From Phycicoccus avicenniae (GTDB lineage Bacteria; Actinomycetota; Actinomycetes; Actinomycetales; Dermatophilaceae), in NCBI RefSeq assembly GCF_018139485.1, contig NZ_JAGSNF010000014.1:1-41321 (forward strand): 41,321 nucleotides of DNA, in the 5' to 3' direction. The notes under the pieces were generated by a model. That model searched no databases. It had not been told where the DNA came from and saw only the letters and a list, made by a program, of their open reading frames with translations. The position numbers and the translations under genes are program-made. Below, piece after piece: positions 35,127 to 41,321 of this stretch. Within the stretch, counting starts at the first letter, position 1; each line of letters opens with the position of its first letter.

Positions 35127-36818
35127 TCAGAGCAGGTCGGTCAGCTCGTCGGACGCGCCCGCGCGGACGGCGGCGAGCGCCTCGGTCGCCGTCGCCGCCT
35201 CGCGGGCGGCCTCGGCGAGCGCCTGGCACTGCGGCAGACCGTGCAGCGACAGGGCGAGCCGCACGACGGGGACCTTGCTCGGCGCCATCGACAGGCTGCC
35301 GACCCCGAGGCCGGTGAGGACGAGCGCGAGCAGCGGGTCGCCGGCCGACTCCCCGCACACCCCCATCGGGACGCCCGCGCGACGCGCCCCGTCGCAGGCC
35401 GCGGCCACGACGTCGAGGACCGCCGGCTGCCACGGGTCGAGGAGGTCGGACAGCTCGCCCTGCATCCGGTCGGCCGCCATCGTGTACTGCGCGAGGTCGT
35501 TCGTCCCGAGGCTGCCGAAGTCGACGTCGGCGAGGACGTGCCGCGCCCGCAGGGCCGCGCCCGGCACCTCGATCATGACGCCGGCCTTCGGCAGGCCGTT
35601 CTCGCGGACGCGCCGCGCGAACCAGGCCGCCTCCTCCGCCGTCGCGACCATCGGGGCCATGACCCGGACGTCGGCGCCGGTGTCGCGGGCCGCCACGGCC
35701 AGCGCCTCGAGCTGGGCGTCGAGCAGGTCCGGTCGCAGGGCCGACATCCGCAGCCCGCGCCGGCCCAGGGCCGGGTTCTCCTCGGGACCGAGGTCGGCGA
35801 AGGCGAGCGGCTTGTCGGCCCCGGCGTCCAGGGTCCGCACGACGACCCGGCGGTCGCCGAACGGCGCGAACACCCGGCGGTAGATGCTCGCCTGCTCCTC
35901 GACGGTCGGTGCCGCGTCCGAGGACAGGAAGACGAACTCGGTGCGGAAGAGCCCGACGCCCTCCAGGTCCTGGGCGCCGGCCTCCTCGGCGTCCTGGACG
36001 CCCCCGATGTTGGCGAGCAGCGCGACGTGGTGGCCGTCGGCCGTCACGCCCGGACCCGCGGAGGCCGCGAGGGCCTCGGCCCGGCGCTCCCGGCGCAGCC
36101 GCTGGGCATGCACGACCTCGGGGTCGGGGGCGACGGTGACCTCGCCGGAGTCGCCGTCGACCGCGACCGGGGTCCCGGCGGGGATCGCGAGGGCGGCGGC
36201 CACCTGGACGACGGCCGGGATGCCCATCTGGGCGGCGAGGATCGCGGTGTGGCTCGTCCGGCCACCGGCCTGGGTGACGATGCCGACGACGAGCGAACGG
36301 TCGAGGGTCGCCGTCTCGGCCGGCGCGAGGTCCTCGGCGACGACGACGCTCGGCTCGGTGATGGTGGGGATGCCGGGAGCAGGCACCCCGAGGACGGCCG
36401 CGACCGCCCGGGAGCCGACGTCCCGCAGGTCGGTGACCCGCTCGGCGAAGTACCCGCCGAGGGCCTCGAACTGCGCGGCGTAGACCTCGACCGCGGCCGC
36501 GACGGCGTTCGCCGGGCCGAGGCCGCGGGCGATCGCCTTCGCGGCCTCCTTGACCAGGCCCTTGTCGCGGGCGATGAGGGCGGTCGCCCGGAGGATCTCC
36601 TGGGCGGTGTCGTCCGACCGGGCGGCGCGCTCGTCGAGGGCGGCCGCGACGGTCCCGAAGGCCTCCCGTACCTGGGCCAGGGCGGCCTCGGTGTCGGCGG
36701 GCGCCGGCTCGTCGGCCGGCGGCCGGACCGGCGGCGCGACGAGCACCACCGGTCCGTACGCCGTCCCGGGGCTGACCCCGATGCCCTGACGGGTCTCCGT
36801 CGCGGCCACCTCGCTCAC
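35127..36818 (-). CDS. ptsI: PTS enzyme I (PEP-protein phosphotransferase)
   Basis: A 563-residue cytosolic protein that takes phosphate from phosphoenolpyruvate and passes it to HPr. GGRTSHTAILAAQMGIPAVV near residue 190 carries the phosphorylated His. The PEP-binding barrel has GVGLFRTEFVFLSS, GLRMSALRPDLLDAQLEAL, VMIEVPGAAL, FGSLGTNDLAQYTMAADR and GVCGESAGDP with the catalytic Cys. The start is a GTG overlapping the HPr stop as GTGA. It closes the fru/ptsHI cluster. Confidence 0.97.
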   Translation of the reverse strand: MSEVAATETRQGIGVSPGTAYGPVVLVAPPVRPPADEPAPADTEAALAQVREAFGTVAAALDERAARSDDTAQEILRATALIARDKGLVKEAAKAIARGLGPANAVAAAVEVYAAQFEALGGYFAERVTDLRDVGSRAVAAVLGVPAPGIPTITEPSVVVAEDLAPAETATLDRSLVVGIVTQAGGRTSHTAILAAQMGIPAVVQVAAALAIPAGTPVAVDGDSGEVTVAPDPEVVHAQRLRRERRAEALAASAGPGVTADGHHVALLANIGGVQDAEEAGAQDLEGVGLFRTEFVFLSSDAAPTVEEQASIYRRVFAPFGDRRVVVRTLDAGADKPLAFADLGPEENPALGRRGLRMSALRPDLLDAQLEALAVAARDTGADVRVMAPMVATAEEAAWFARRVRENGLPKAGVMIEVPGAALRARHVLADVDFGSLGTNDLAQYTMAADRMQGELSDLLDPWQPAVLDVVAAACDGARRAGVPMGVCGESAGDPLLALVLTGLGVGSLSMAPSKVPVVRLALSLHGLPQCQALAEAAREAATATEALAAVRAGASDELTDLL

Positions 36819-37084
36819 TCCGCGTCGAGGTCGCGGGAGAGAAGCTCGACGAGGCCGTCGAGGACGGCGTCGGCGTTCTCGCCCTCCGCGGACAGGACGA
36901 CCTCCTCGCCGTGGGTGGCGCCGAGGGCCATGACCCCGAGGATGCTCGTCGCGTCGACGGGCTCCTCCCCGGGACGGGCGATCTCGACGTCGAGGCCGGA
37001 CTCGCTGGCCTGCTCGACGAAGAGTGCGGCGGGCCGGGCGTGGAGACCGACGGACGAGGCGATGGTGACGGTGCGCTGAGGCAT
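36815..37084 (-). CDS. ptsH: PTS phosphocarrier protein HPr
   Basis: An 89-residue protein, the normal size. SSVGLHARPAALFVEQAS contains the His phosphorylated by enzyme I. The regulatory-Ser region reads VDATSILGVMALGATHGEE, with Ser in the position of Ser46 of other HPr proteins. That does not show a kinase is present, and no HPr kinase gene is visible here. The ATG at 37084 is preceded by AGGAG with seven bases spacing. It lies 44 nt downstream of the EIIABC gene and is probably cotranscribed with it. Confidence 0.96.
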   Translation of the reverse strand: MPQRTVTIASSVGLHARPAALFVEQASESGLDVEIARPGEEPVDATSILGVMALGATHGEEVVLSAEGENADAVLDGLVELLSRDLDAE

Positions 37085-37128
37085 CGGGCTGCTCCTGCTG
37101 GTGGCTGGTGGTGAGTGGGTGGGTGGGG

Positions 37129-39276
37129 TCAGACGGTCGCCGCGGCCTCGACCGCGTCGAGCCGGCCGTCCCGGGACTTCAGGACGACGACGATCGTCGC
37201 CATGACGACCACGCCGACGGCGAGGGCGAGGAGGAAGAGCAGGACCTGGCTCACACTGCCCATGATCGGCAGCACCCAGACCCCGCCGTGCGGGGCGCGG
37301 ATCGCGGCGCCGAAGAGCATCGCCAGGCCACCGGTGATCGCCGACCCGACGACCGAGGAGGCGATGATCCGGGCCGGGTCGGCCGCCGCGAACGGGATGG
37401 CGCCCTCGGAGATGAACGAGGCGCCGAGCAGCCACGCGGCCTTGCCGTTCTCCCGCTCCGGCTCGGAGAACAGGCGGGGGCGGACGGTCGTCGCGAGGGC
37501 CATCGCGAGCGGGGCGACCATGCCGGCCGCCATGACCGCGGCCATGACCCGCAGCTCCGGGCTGTTCGAGGCGGCACCGGCCGCGCCGAGGCCACCGGTG
37601 GCGAAGGCGTAGGCGACCTTGTTGACGGGTCCGCCGAGGTCGAAGCCCATCATCGCGCCGAGGATCAGCCCGAGGAGGAGGGCGCTGGAGCCGCTGAGCC
37701 CGCCGAGGGCCTCGCTCAGGGAGTTCGTCAGGGCGACGATCGGGCGGCCGAGGACGGTGATGAAGAGCCCGGCCGTGACGAGGGTCGAGACGATCGGGAT
37801 GACGACGACCGGCATGACGCCACGGACGCCCTTGGCGACCTTCCAGCCGGAGACCCACCGGGCGACGAGCCCGCCGACGATGCCGGTGACGAGGCCACCG
37901 AGGAAGCCGGCGCCCATCGTCGCCGCGATCGAGCCGCCGACGATGCCGGGGACGAGACCTGGGCGGTCGGCGATGGCGAAGGCGATGAAGCCGGAGAGGA
38001 TCGGCACGAGGAAGCCGAAGGCGGCGGCGCCCATGACGAACAGCAGCGCGGCCCAGGACGTGAGGCTGATCGGGTCGAAGTTCTGGGTGATGTTGAACTC
38101 GCCCTCGGCGGTAAGACCGTACTGGACGATCTCGATGGCTCCCTGCTCGCCGAGCGCGACCTGGGCGAGCATGAAGGCGAGCGCGATGAGGATGCCGCCG
38201 GCGGCGACGAACGGGATCATGTAGGACACACCGGTCATCAGCCACTGACGGACGCGGGTCAGGGTCGACGCCCCGTCCTCGACCTTCGTCACGAGCCCGC
38301 CGGAGGACCCGGCGGTGGCGGCCGCGGCCGTCGCGGCCCGGGCCTTCTCGGGGTCGGCCTCCCACTCGGCGACGAGCCGCTCGGCCTCTGCGACGAGCTG
38401 CGGCCCGTCGGAGATGCCGCGCTTGACGCCGACGTCGACGAGCGGCTTGCCCGCGAAGCGCGCGGCGTCCTTGACGGGCAGGTCGTGGGCGAAGATCACG
38501 GCGTCGGCGGCCGCGATCTGCGCGGCCGAGAGCGGGCTCGACCCGGCCGACCCCTGGGTCTCGACGGTCATCGTGTGCCCGGCGGCCTTCGCCGCGTTCT
38601 CGAGCCCTTCGGCGGCCATGTAGGTGTGCGCGATGCCGGTCGGGCAGGAGGTGACGCCGACGAGGGTGAGCGCCCGCGTCGACGGGGTCGCGACGGCCGC
38701 CGGGGCCGCCGGCGGGGTCGTCGTCGAGGCCTCGGACGACGCCGCGGCGCCGGACGTGGCGGCGGTCGAGCCCGTGCCGGCGGAGCCCGTGGAGGCGGCG
38801 GCGGAGGTCGGCGCGGTGGCCGCGGGGCTCTCGTCCACGGAGACCTCGGCGGAGACGAGGCGGACGACCTCCTCCTCGGTCGTCGCTGCGGACAGGGCGT
38901 CCTTGAAGTCGGTCTTCATGAGCGCGCGGGCGAGCTTCGGCAGCATCTTCATGTGCGCGTCGCCCCCGCCCTCGGGCGCGGCGATGAGGAAGACGAGCCG
39001 CGCCGGGCCGTCCTTGGCCCCCCAGTCGATGCCGTCGGTGCGGCCGAACACGAGCGAGGGCTCGGTGATCGCGGCACTGCGGGCGTGCGGGATGCCGATG
39101 CCGCCGGGCAGGCCGGTCGCCATCTTGGCCTCGCGCTTGCCGACGTCGGCGAGGAAGGCGTCGAGGTCGGTGCAGCGCCCGGAGGCGACGAGTCGCTCGG
39201 CGAGGACCCGGGTGGCCTCGTGCCGGTCGGCACCGCGGAGGTCGAGGACGACCTGCTGCTCGGTGATGAGGGACAT
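37129..39276 (-). CDS. fruA: PTS fructose-specific EIIABC component
   Basis: A 715-residue fused permease in the order EIIA-EIIB-EIIC. It phosphorylates fructose to fructose 1-phosphate during uptake. The EIIA domain has the phosphorylated His64 in GGIGIPHARSAAI. An Ala/Ser/Thr-rich linker leads to EIIB near residue 200, with the active Cys in LVGVTSCPTGIAHTYMAAEG. EIIC occupies ~330-700 with eight or more membrane helices, including SYMIPFVAAGGILIALAFML, GFIAFAIADRPGLVPGIVGG and ISEGAIPFAAADPARII. The ATG at 39276 has AAAGGAA seven bases upstream. It follows fruK by 20 nt. Confidence 0.96.
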   Translation of the reverse strand: MSLITEQQVVLDLRGADRHEATRVLAERLVASGRCTDLDAFLADVGKREAKMATGLPGGIGIPHARSAAITEPSLVFGRTDGIDWGAKDGPARLVFLIAAPEGGGDAHMKMLPKLARALMKTDFKDALSAATTEEEVVRLVSAEVSVDESPAATAPTSAAASTGSAGTGSTAATSGAAASSEASTTTPPAAPAAVATPSTRALTLVGVTSCPTGIAHTYMAAEGLENAAKAAGHTMTVETQGSAGSSPLSAAQIAAADAVIFAHDLPVKDAARFAGKPLVDVGVKRGISDGPQLVAEAERLVAEWEADPEKARAATAAAATAGSSGGLVTKVEDGASTLTRVRQWLMTGVSYMIPFVAAGGILIALAFMLAQVALGEQGAIEIVQYGLTAEGEFNITQNFDPISLTSWAALLFVMGAAAFGFLVPILSGFIAFAIADRPGLVPGIVGGSIAATMGAGFLGGLVTGIVGGLVARWVSGWKVAKGVRGVMPVVVIPIVSTLVTAGLFITVLGRPIVALTNSLSEALGGLSGSSALLLGLILGAMMGFDLGGPVNKVAYAFATGGLGAAGAASNSPELRVMAAVMAAGMVAPLAMALATTVRPRLFSEPERENGKAAWLLGASFISEGAIPFAAADPARIIASSVVGSAITGGLAMLFGAAIRAPHGGVWVLPIMGSVSQVLLFLLALAVGVVVMATIVVVLKSRDGRLDAVEAAATV

Positions 39277-39296
39277 GCGGGTGTTCCTTTCGGGGG

Positions 39297-40244
39297 TCAC
39301 GCGCCGAGCGGGCGGGTGAGGTCGGGACTGCGGGTGTGGTCGACGGGGATGGCCCGGAGGTGCTCCGGCGCCGGGACGCGGCTGCCGGGGAGGGTGACGG
39401 CGGCCGCGCCCCAGGCGACCGCCGTGCGGAGCGCGTCGAGCGGGTGGGTCCCGCTCGACAGGCCGTGGAGCAGGCCGGCGAGCATGCAGTCGCCGGCGCC
39501 CACGGTGGACAGGGGATGGGTGATCGTCGCCCGGGCGTGCAGGACCTCGTCCGCCGTGACGAGGAGCGCGCCGTCGGCCCCGAGGCTGACCGCGACGGTC
39601 TCGATGCCGTCGGCCACGAGGTCGGCGGCCGCGGCGTGGACGTCGGCGAGGGTGGGGAGACGGTGGTCGACGAGCTCGGCGAGCTCCTCGTGGTTGGGCT
39701 TGACGAGGTGGGGGCGGGCCGCGACCGCGGCGGCGAGGGCCGTCCCGGACGAGTCGACCGCGACCCGGACGCCGCGGGAGCGGACCCGGCGGACGAGGTC
39801 GGCGTAGAGACCCTCCGGGGCACCCGGCGGGAGGCTGCCGCAGCCGACGACCCAGCCGGCCCCGTCCGCGGCGGCGAGGGTCGTCGCGAGGAGGGCGTCC
39901 ACCTCGTCGCCGGACAGGCGCGGCCCGGGCTCGTTGAGCTTCGTCGTCGTCCCGTCCGGCTCGAGGACGCTGACGTTCATCCGCACCGGACCACCGACGG
40001 AGACGCTGCGCCGGGGCACGCCCGCCGCGTCGAGGAGGTCGTCGAGCAGGTGACCGGCCGGCCCGCCGGAGGGGATCACCGCGACCGTCCGGGCCCCCTG
40101 CGCCGCGAGGGCGCGCGAGACGTTGACGCCCTTGCCACCCGGGTCGATGCGGCTCTCGGTCGCCCGGTGCACCTCGCCGCGGCGCAGCGCGTCGATGACG
40201 ACCGCACGGTCGACCGACGGGTTGGGGGTGAGGGTGACGATCAC
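39297..40244 (-). CDS. fruK: 1-phosphofructokinase
   Basis: A 315-residue PfkB-family kinase that turns the EIIABC product fructose 1-phosphate into fructose 1,6-bisphosphate. VTLTPNPSVDRAVVIDAL is the family N terminus. RIDPGGKGVNVSRALAAQG follows for substrate binding, then KPNHEELAEL, and THPLSTVGAGDCMLAGLLHG with the catalytic Asp of GAGD. The GTG at 40244 overlaps the fruR stop as GTGA; the longer open frame to 41060 is antisense-like and ignored. The kinase identity rests on family motifs plus its place between fruR and fruA. Confidence 0.95.
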   Translation of the reverse strand: MIVTLTPNPSVDRAVVIDALRRGEVHRATESRIDPGGKGVNVSRALAAQGARTVAVIPSGGPAGHLLDDLLDAAGVPRRSVSVGGPVRMNVSVLEPDGTTTKLNEPGPRLSGDEVDALLATTLAAADGAGWVVGCGSLPPGAPEGLYADLVRRVRSRGVRVAVDSSGTALAAAVAARPHLVKPNHEELAELVDHRLPTLADVHAAAADLVADGIETVAVSLGADGALLVTADEVLHARATITHPLSTVGAGDCMLAGLLHGLSSGTHPLDALRTAVAWGAAAVTLPGSRVPAPEHLRAIPVDHTRSPDLTRPLGA

Positions 40245-41002
40245 GCCGTCACGACCTCGGGGCCCGCGGCGCGCATCTCGGCGGCCACGTCGTCGGACAG
40301 GTCGGTGTCGGTGACGACGACGTCCAACTCGTCGAGGCTCGCGAACCGGTGCAGGTGGTCGTCGCCGGCCTTGCTCGAGTCGGCGGCGACGACGACCCGA
40401 CGGGCCGCCCGGACCATCGCCCGCTTGACGAGCGACTCGGCCTGGTCCGGCGTCGTGAGGCCTCGCTGGACCGACACCCCGTTCGTGCCGAGCACGGCGA
40501 CGTCGACGGTGAGCCCGTCGAGCGCCCCGGTCGCCCAGGACCCGACCGCCGCCCCCGTGACGCCGCGGACCCGGCCGCCGACGAGGTAGAGGGTGACGCC
40601 CGGGTGCGTCGCGAGGACGGCAGCGGCCGCCACGGAGTTCGTGAGGACGGTGAGGTCGGCGTCCGGGGGCAGCAGCTCGACGACCGCCTGGGTCGTGGAC
40701 CCGGAGTCGAGCAGGACCGTCCCGCCGGCGGGCAGCTCGTCGAGGACCCGGGCCGCGATCCGGCGCTTGGTGTCGGTGAGGCGGGTGGAGCGGGCCGCGA
40801 GCGTGGGCTCGAGCTCCAGACGCTCGACGGGGATCGCGCCGCCGTGGACCCGGCGCAGCGACCCGCGGCGCTCCAGGGCCGTGAGGTCGCGCCGCACGGT
40901 CTCGGTGGCGACGCCGAGGGAGTCGGCGAGCGCCGTCACCTCGACCCGGCCCTCCCGTCGCGCCTCCGTGAGGATGCGCTGCTGCCGCTCCGCTGCGTAC
41001 AT
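40241..41002 (-). CDS. fruR: DeoR-family regulator of the fructose operon
   Basis: A 253-residue protein. MYAAERQQRILTEARREGRV then VTALADSLGVATETVRRDL form the DeoR winged-helix, followed by RRGSLRRVHGGAI. The C-terminal sugar-phosphate sensor domain has LLDSGSTTQAVVELL, VLTNSVAAAAVLA, LYLVGGRVRG, VDVAVLGTNGVS and KRAMVRAARRVVVAADSSK. In this position it most likely represses fruKA and is released by fructose 1-phosphate or a related phosphate, by analogy with other DeoR-type FruR proteins. The ATG at 41002 has AAGGAG four bases upstream. Confidence 0.93.
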   Translation of the reverse strand: MYAAERQQRILTEARREGRVEVTALADSLGVATETVRRDLTALERRGSLRRVHGGAIPVERLELEPTLAARSTRLTDTKRRIAARVLDELPAGGTVLLDSGSTTQAVVELLPPDADLTVLTNSVAAAAVLATHPGVTLYLVGGRVRGVTGAAVGSWATGALDGLTVDVAVLGTNGVSVQRGLTTPDQAESLVKRAMVRAARRVVVAADSSKAGDDHLHRFASLDELDVVVTDTDLSDDVAAEMRAAGPEVVTA

Positions 41003-41047
41003 CGGACTCCTTCGTCCCTCCGGCCCACCGTCGGGCGCGTTGGAGCC

Positions 41048-41077
41048 ACGATAGCCACATGTATCAACTCATGTAAA
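41048..41077 (-). promoter_or_regulatory. Promoter and likely FruR operator
   Basis: On the minus strand TTTACA (41077-41072), an 18-base spacer and TATCGT (41053-41048) make a good promoter for fruR-fruK-fruA. Inside the spacer, ACATG (41057-41061) and CATGT (41070-41074) are an 18-bp inverted repeat with 8 bases between arms. A repressor bound there would block RNA polymerase, as expected for an autoregulating DeoR protein. The AT-rich stretch stands out from its surroundings. 41078-41200 shows no gene. Confidence 0.65.
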
Positions 41078-41200
41078 GAGAAACGGGCGCCCGATTCTGT
41101 GGGTTTCTGACGGAGCGCGGACCGGGCCGGGCGGACGGCGGTGACCCGGACGGTCGAAGACGGTCGAGGGGTCACGACGCGCTGACCACCAGGACCGGCG

Positions 41201-41321
41201 ACTTCAAGGGGTGAGTGCAACACGACCTGCGGAGGTGTGTTGTGACGTTGAAGGTGGCTCGTCGTTTCGAGGATGTGTTCTGGCGGGAGTACCGCCGGCA
41301 CGGACGGGTGGAGGTCGCGGC
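41201..41321. mobile_element. Left end of a putative IS30-family insertion sequence (partial)
   Basis: ACTTCAAGGGGTGAGTGCAA (41201-41220), continuing CACGACC, resembles the terminal inverted repeats of actinobacterial IS30-type elements as I remember them. It stands just before an open frame running off the window. The other end, and so any target-site duplication, lies outside. The assignment is by recall of the end pattern and is tentative. Confidence 0.45.
41242..41321 (+). CDS. Partial ORF, possible IS30-family transposase N terminus
   Basis: A GTG at 41242 with GGAGG (41231-41235) six bases upstream opens a frame that continues to the window edge. The 26 visible residues include KVARRFEDVFWREYRRHGRV. 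A Phe-Trp pair followed by a charged helix is compatible with the leader before the helix-turn-helix of IS30-type transposases, but too little is present to be sure. The 3' part is missing because the window ends, so truncation is not biological. Confidence 0.45.
   Translation, partial: MTLKVARRFEDVFWREYRRHGRVEVA

Noticed and set aside
33780-37079. 1099-codon open frame on the plus strand
   Set aside because: It is the shadow of glmU and ptsI, both of which have complete catalytic motifs on the minus strand.

Overview
The window is very GC-rich throughout, with tightly packed genes, many GTG starts and frequent ATGA or GTGA stop/start overlaps. Gene content and order (mfd - SurA-like lipoprotein - mazG; glmU - prs - rplY - pth; a fru/ptsH/ptsI cluster; -10 hexamers of the TAGRCT type) point to the chromosome of an actinomycete. 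A Micrococcales-like genus is a reasonable guess, but the sequence does not prove it.

Layout. The left edge (1-110) is a near-pure C tract followed by a hairpin. An AbiEi-type/DUF559-like protein (154-1062) follows. Next comes a leftward block: mfd, a SurA-N-like lipoprotein, mazG, a photolyase-family protein whose two domains appear in reversed order, and the pseudouridine catabolism pair psuK-psuG (1155-9525).

From 9556 to 29178 lies an accessory cell-surface polysaccharide locus. It encodes a polyprenyl-phosphate glycosyl-1-phosphate transferase (initiation), a TagA/WecG-type glycosyltransferase, a family 2 glycosyltransferase, a CDP-glycerol glycerophosphotransferase-like enzyme, a Wzx-type flippase, and a polymerase fused to a Wzz-like domain. 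It also has a second Wzz protein with a degenerate tyrosine-kinase domain, two sulfotransferases, an APH-fold kinase, two paralogous GH-A-like hydrolases, a small lipoprotein and a large secreted propeller/PKD protein. Together these suggest a secreted or wall-linked glycopolymer carrying sulfate and glycerol-phosphate, with dedicated hydrolases to trim it. The locus sits exactly between pth and mfd, which are neighbours in many Gram-positive genomes, so it looks like an insertion into a conserved housekeeping chain.

To the right (29225-35000) the housekeeping chain resumes, all leftward: pth, rplY (ctc), prs and glmU. A divergent EamA transporter/CGNR zinc-finger pair is inserted between rplY and prs. 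From 35127 to 41002 is a complete sugar PTS: fruR (DeoR family), fruK, a fused fructose EIIABC, ptsH (HPr) and ptsI (EI). A good promoter with an internal inverted repeat lies upstream of fruR. The window ends inside what looks like the left end of an IS30-like insertion sequence with the start of its transposase (41201-41321).

No rRNA, tRNA or CRISPR was seen. All functional calls rest on motif reading by eye; no database search was run.
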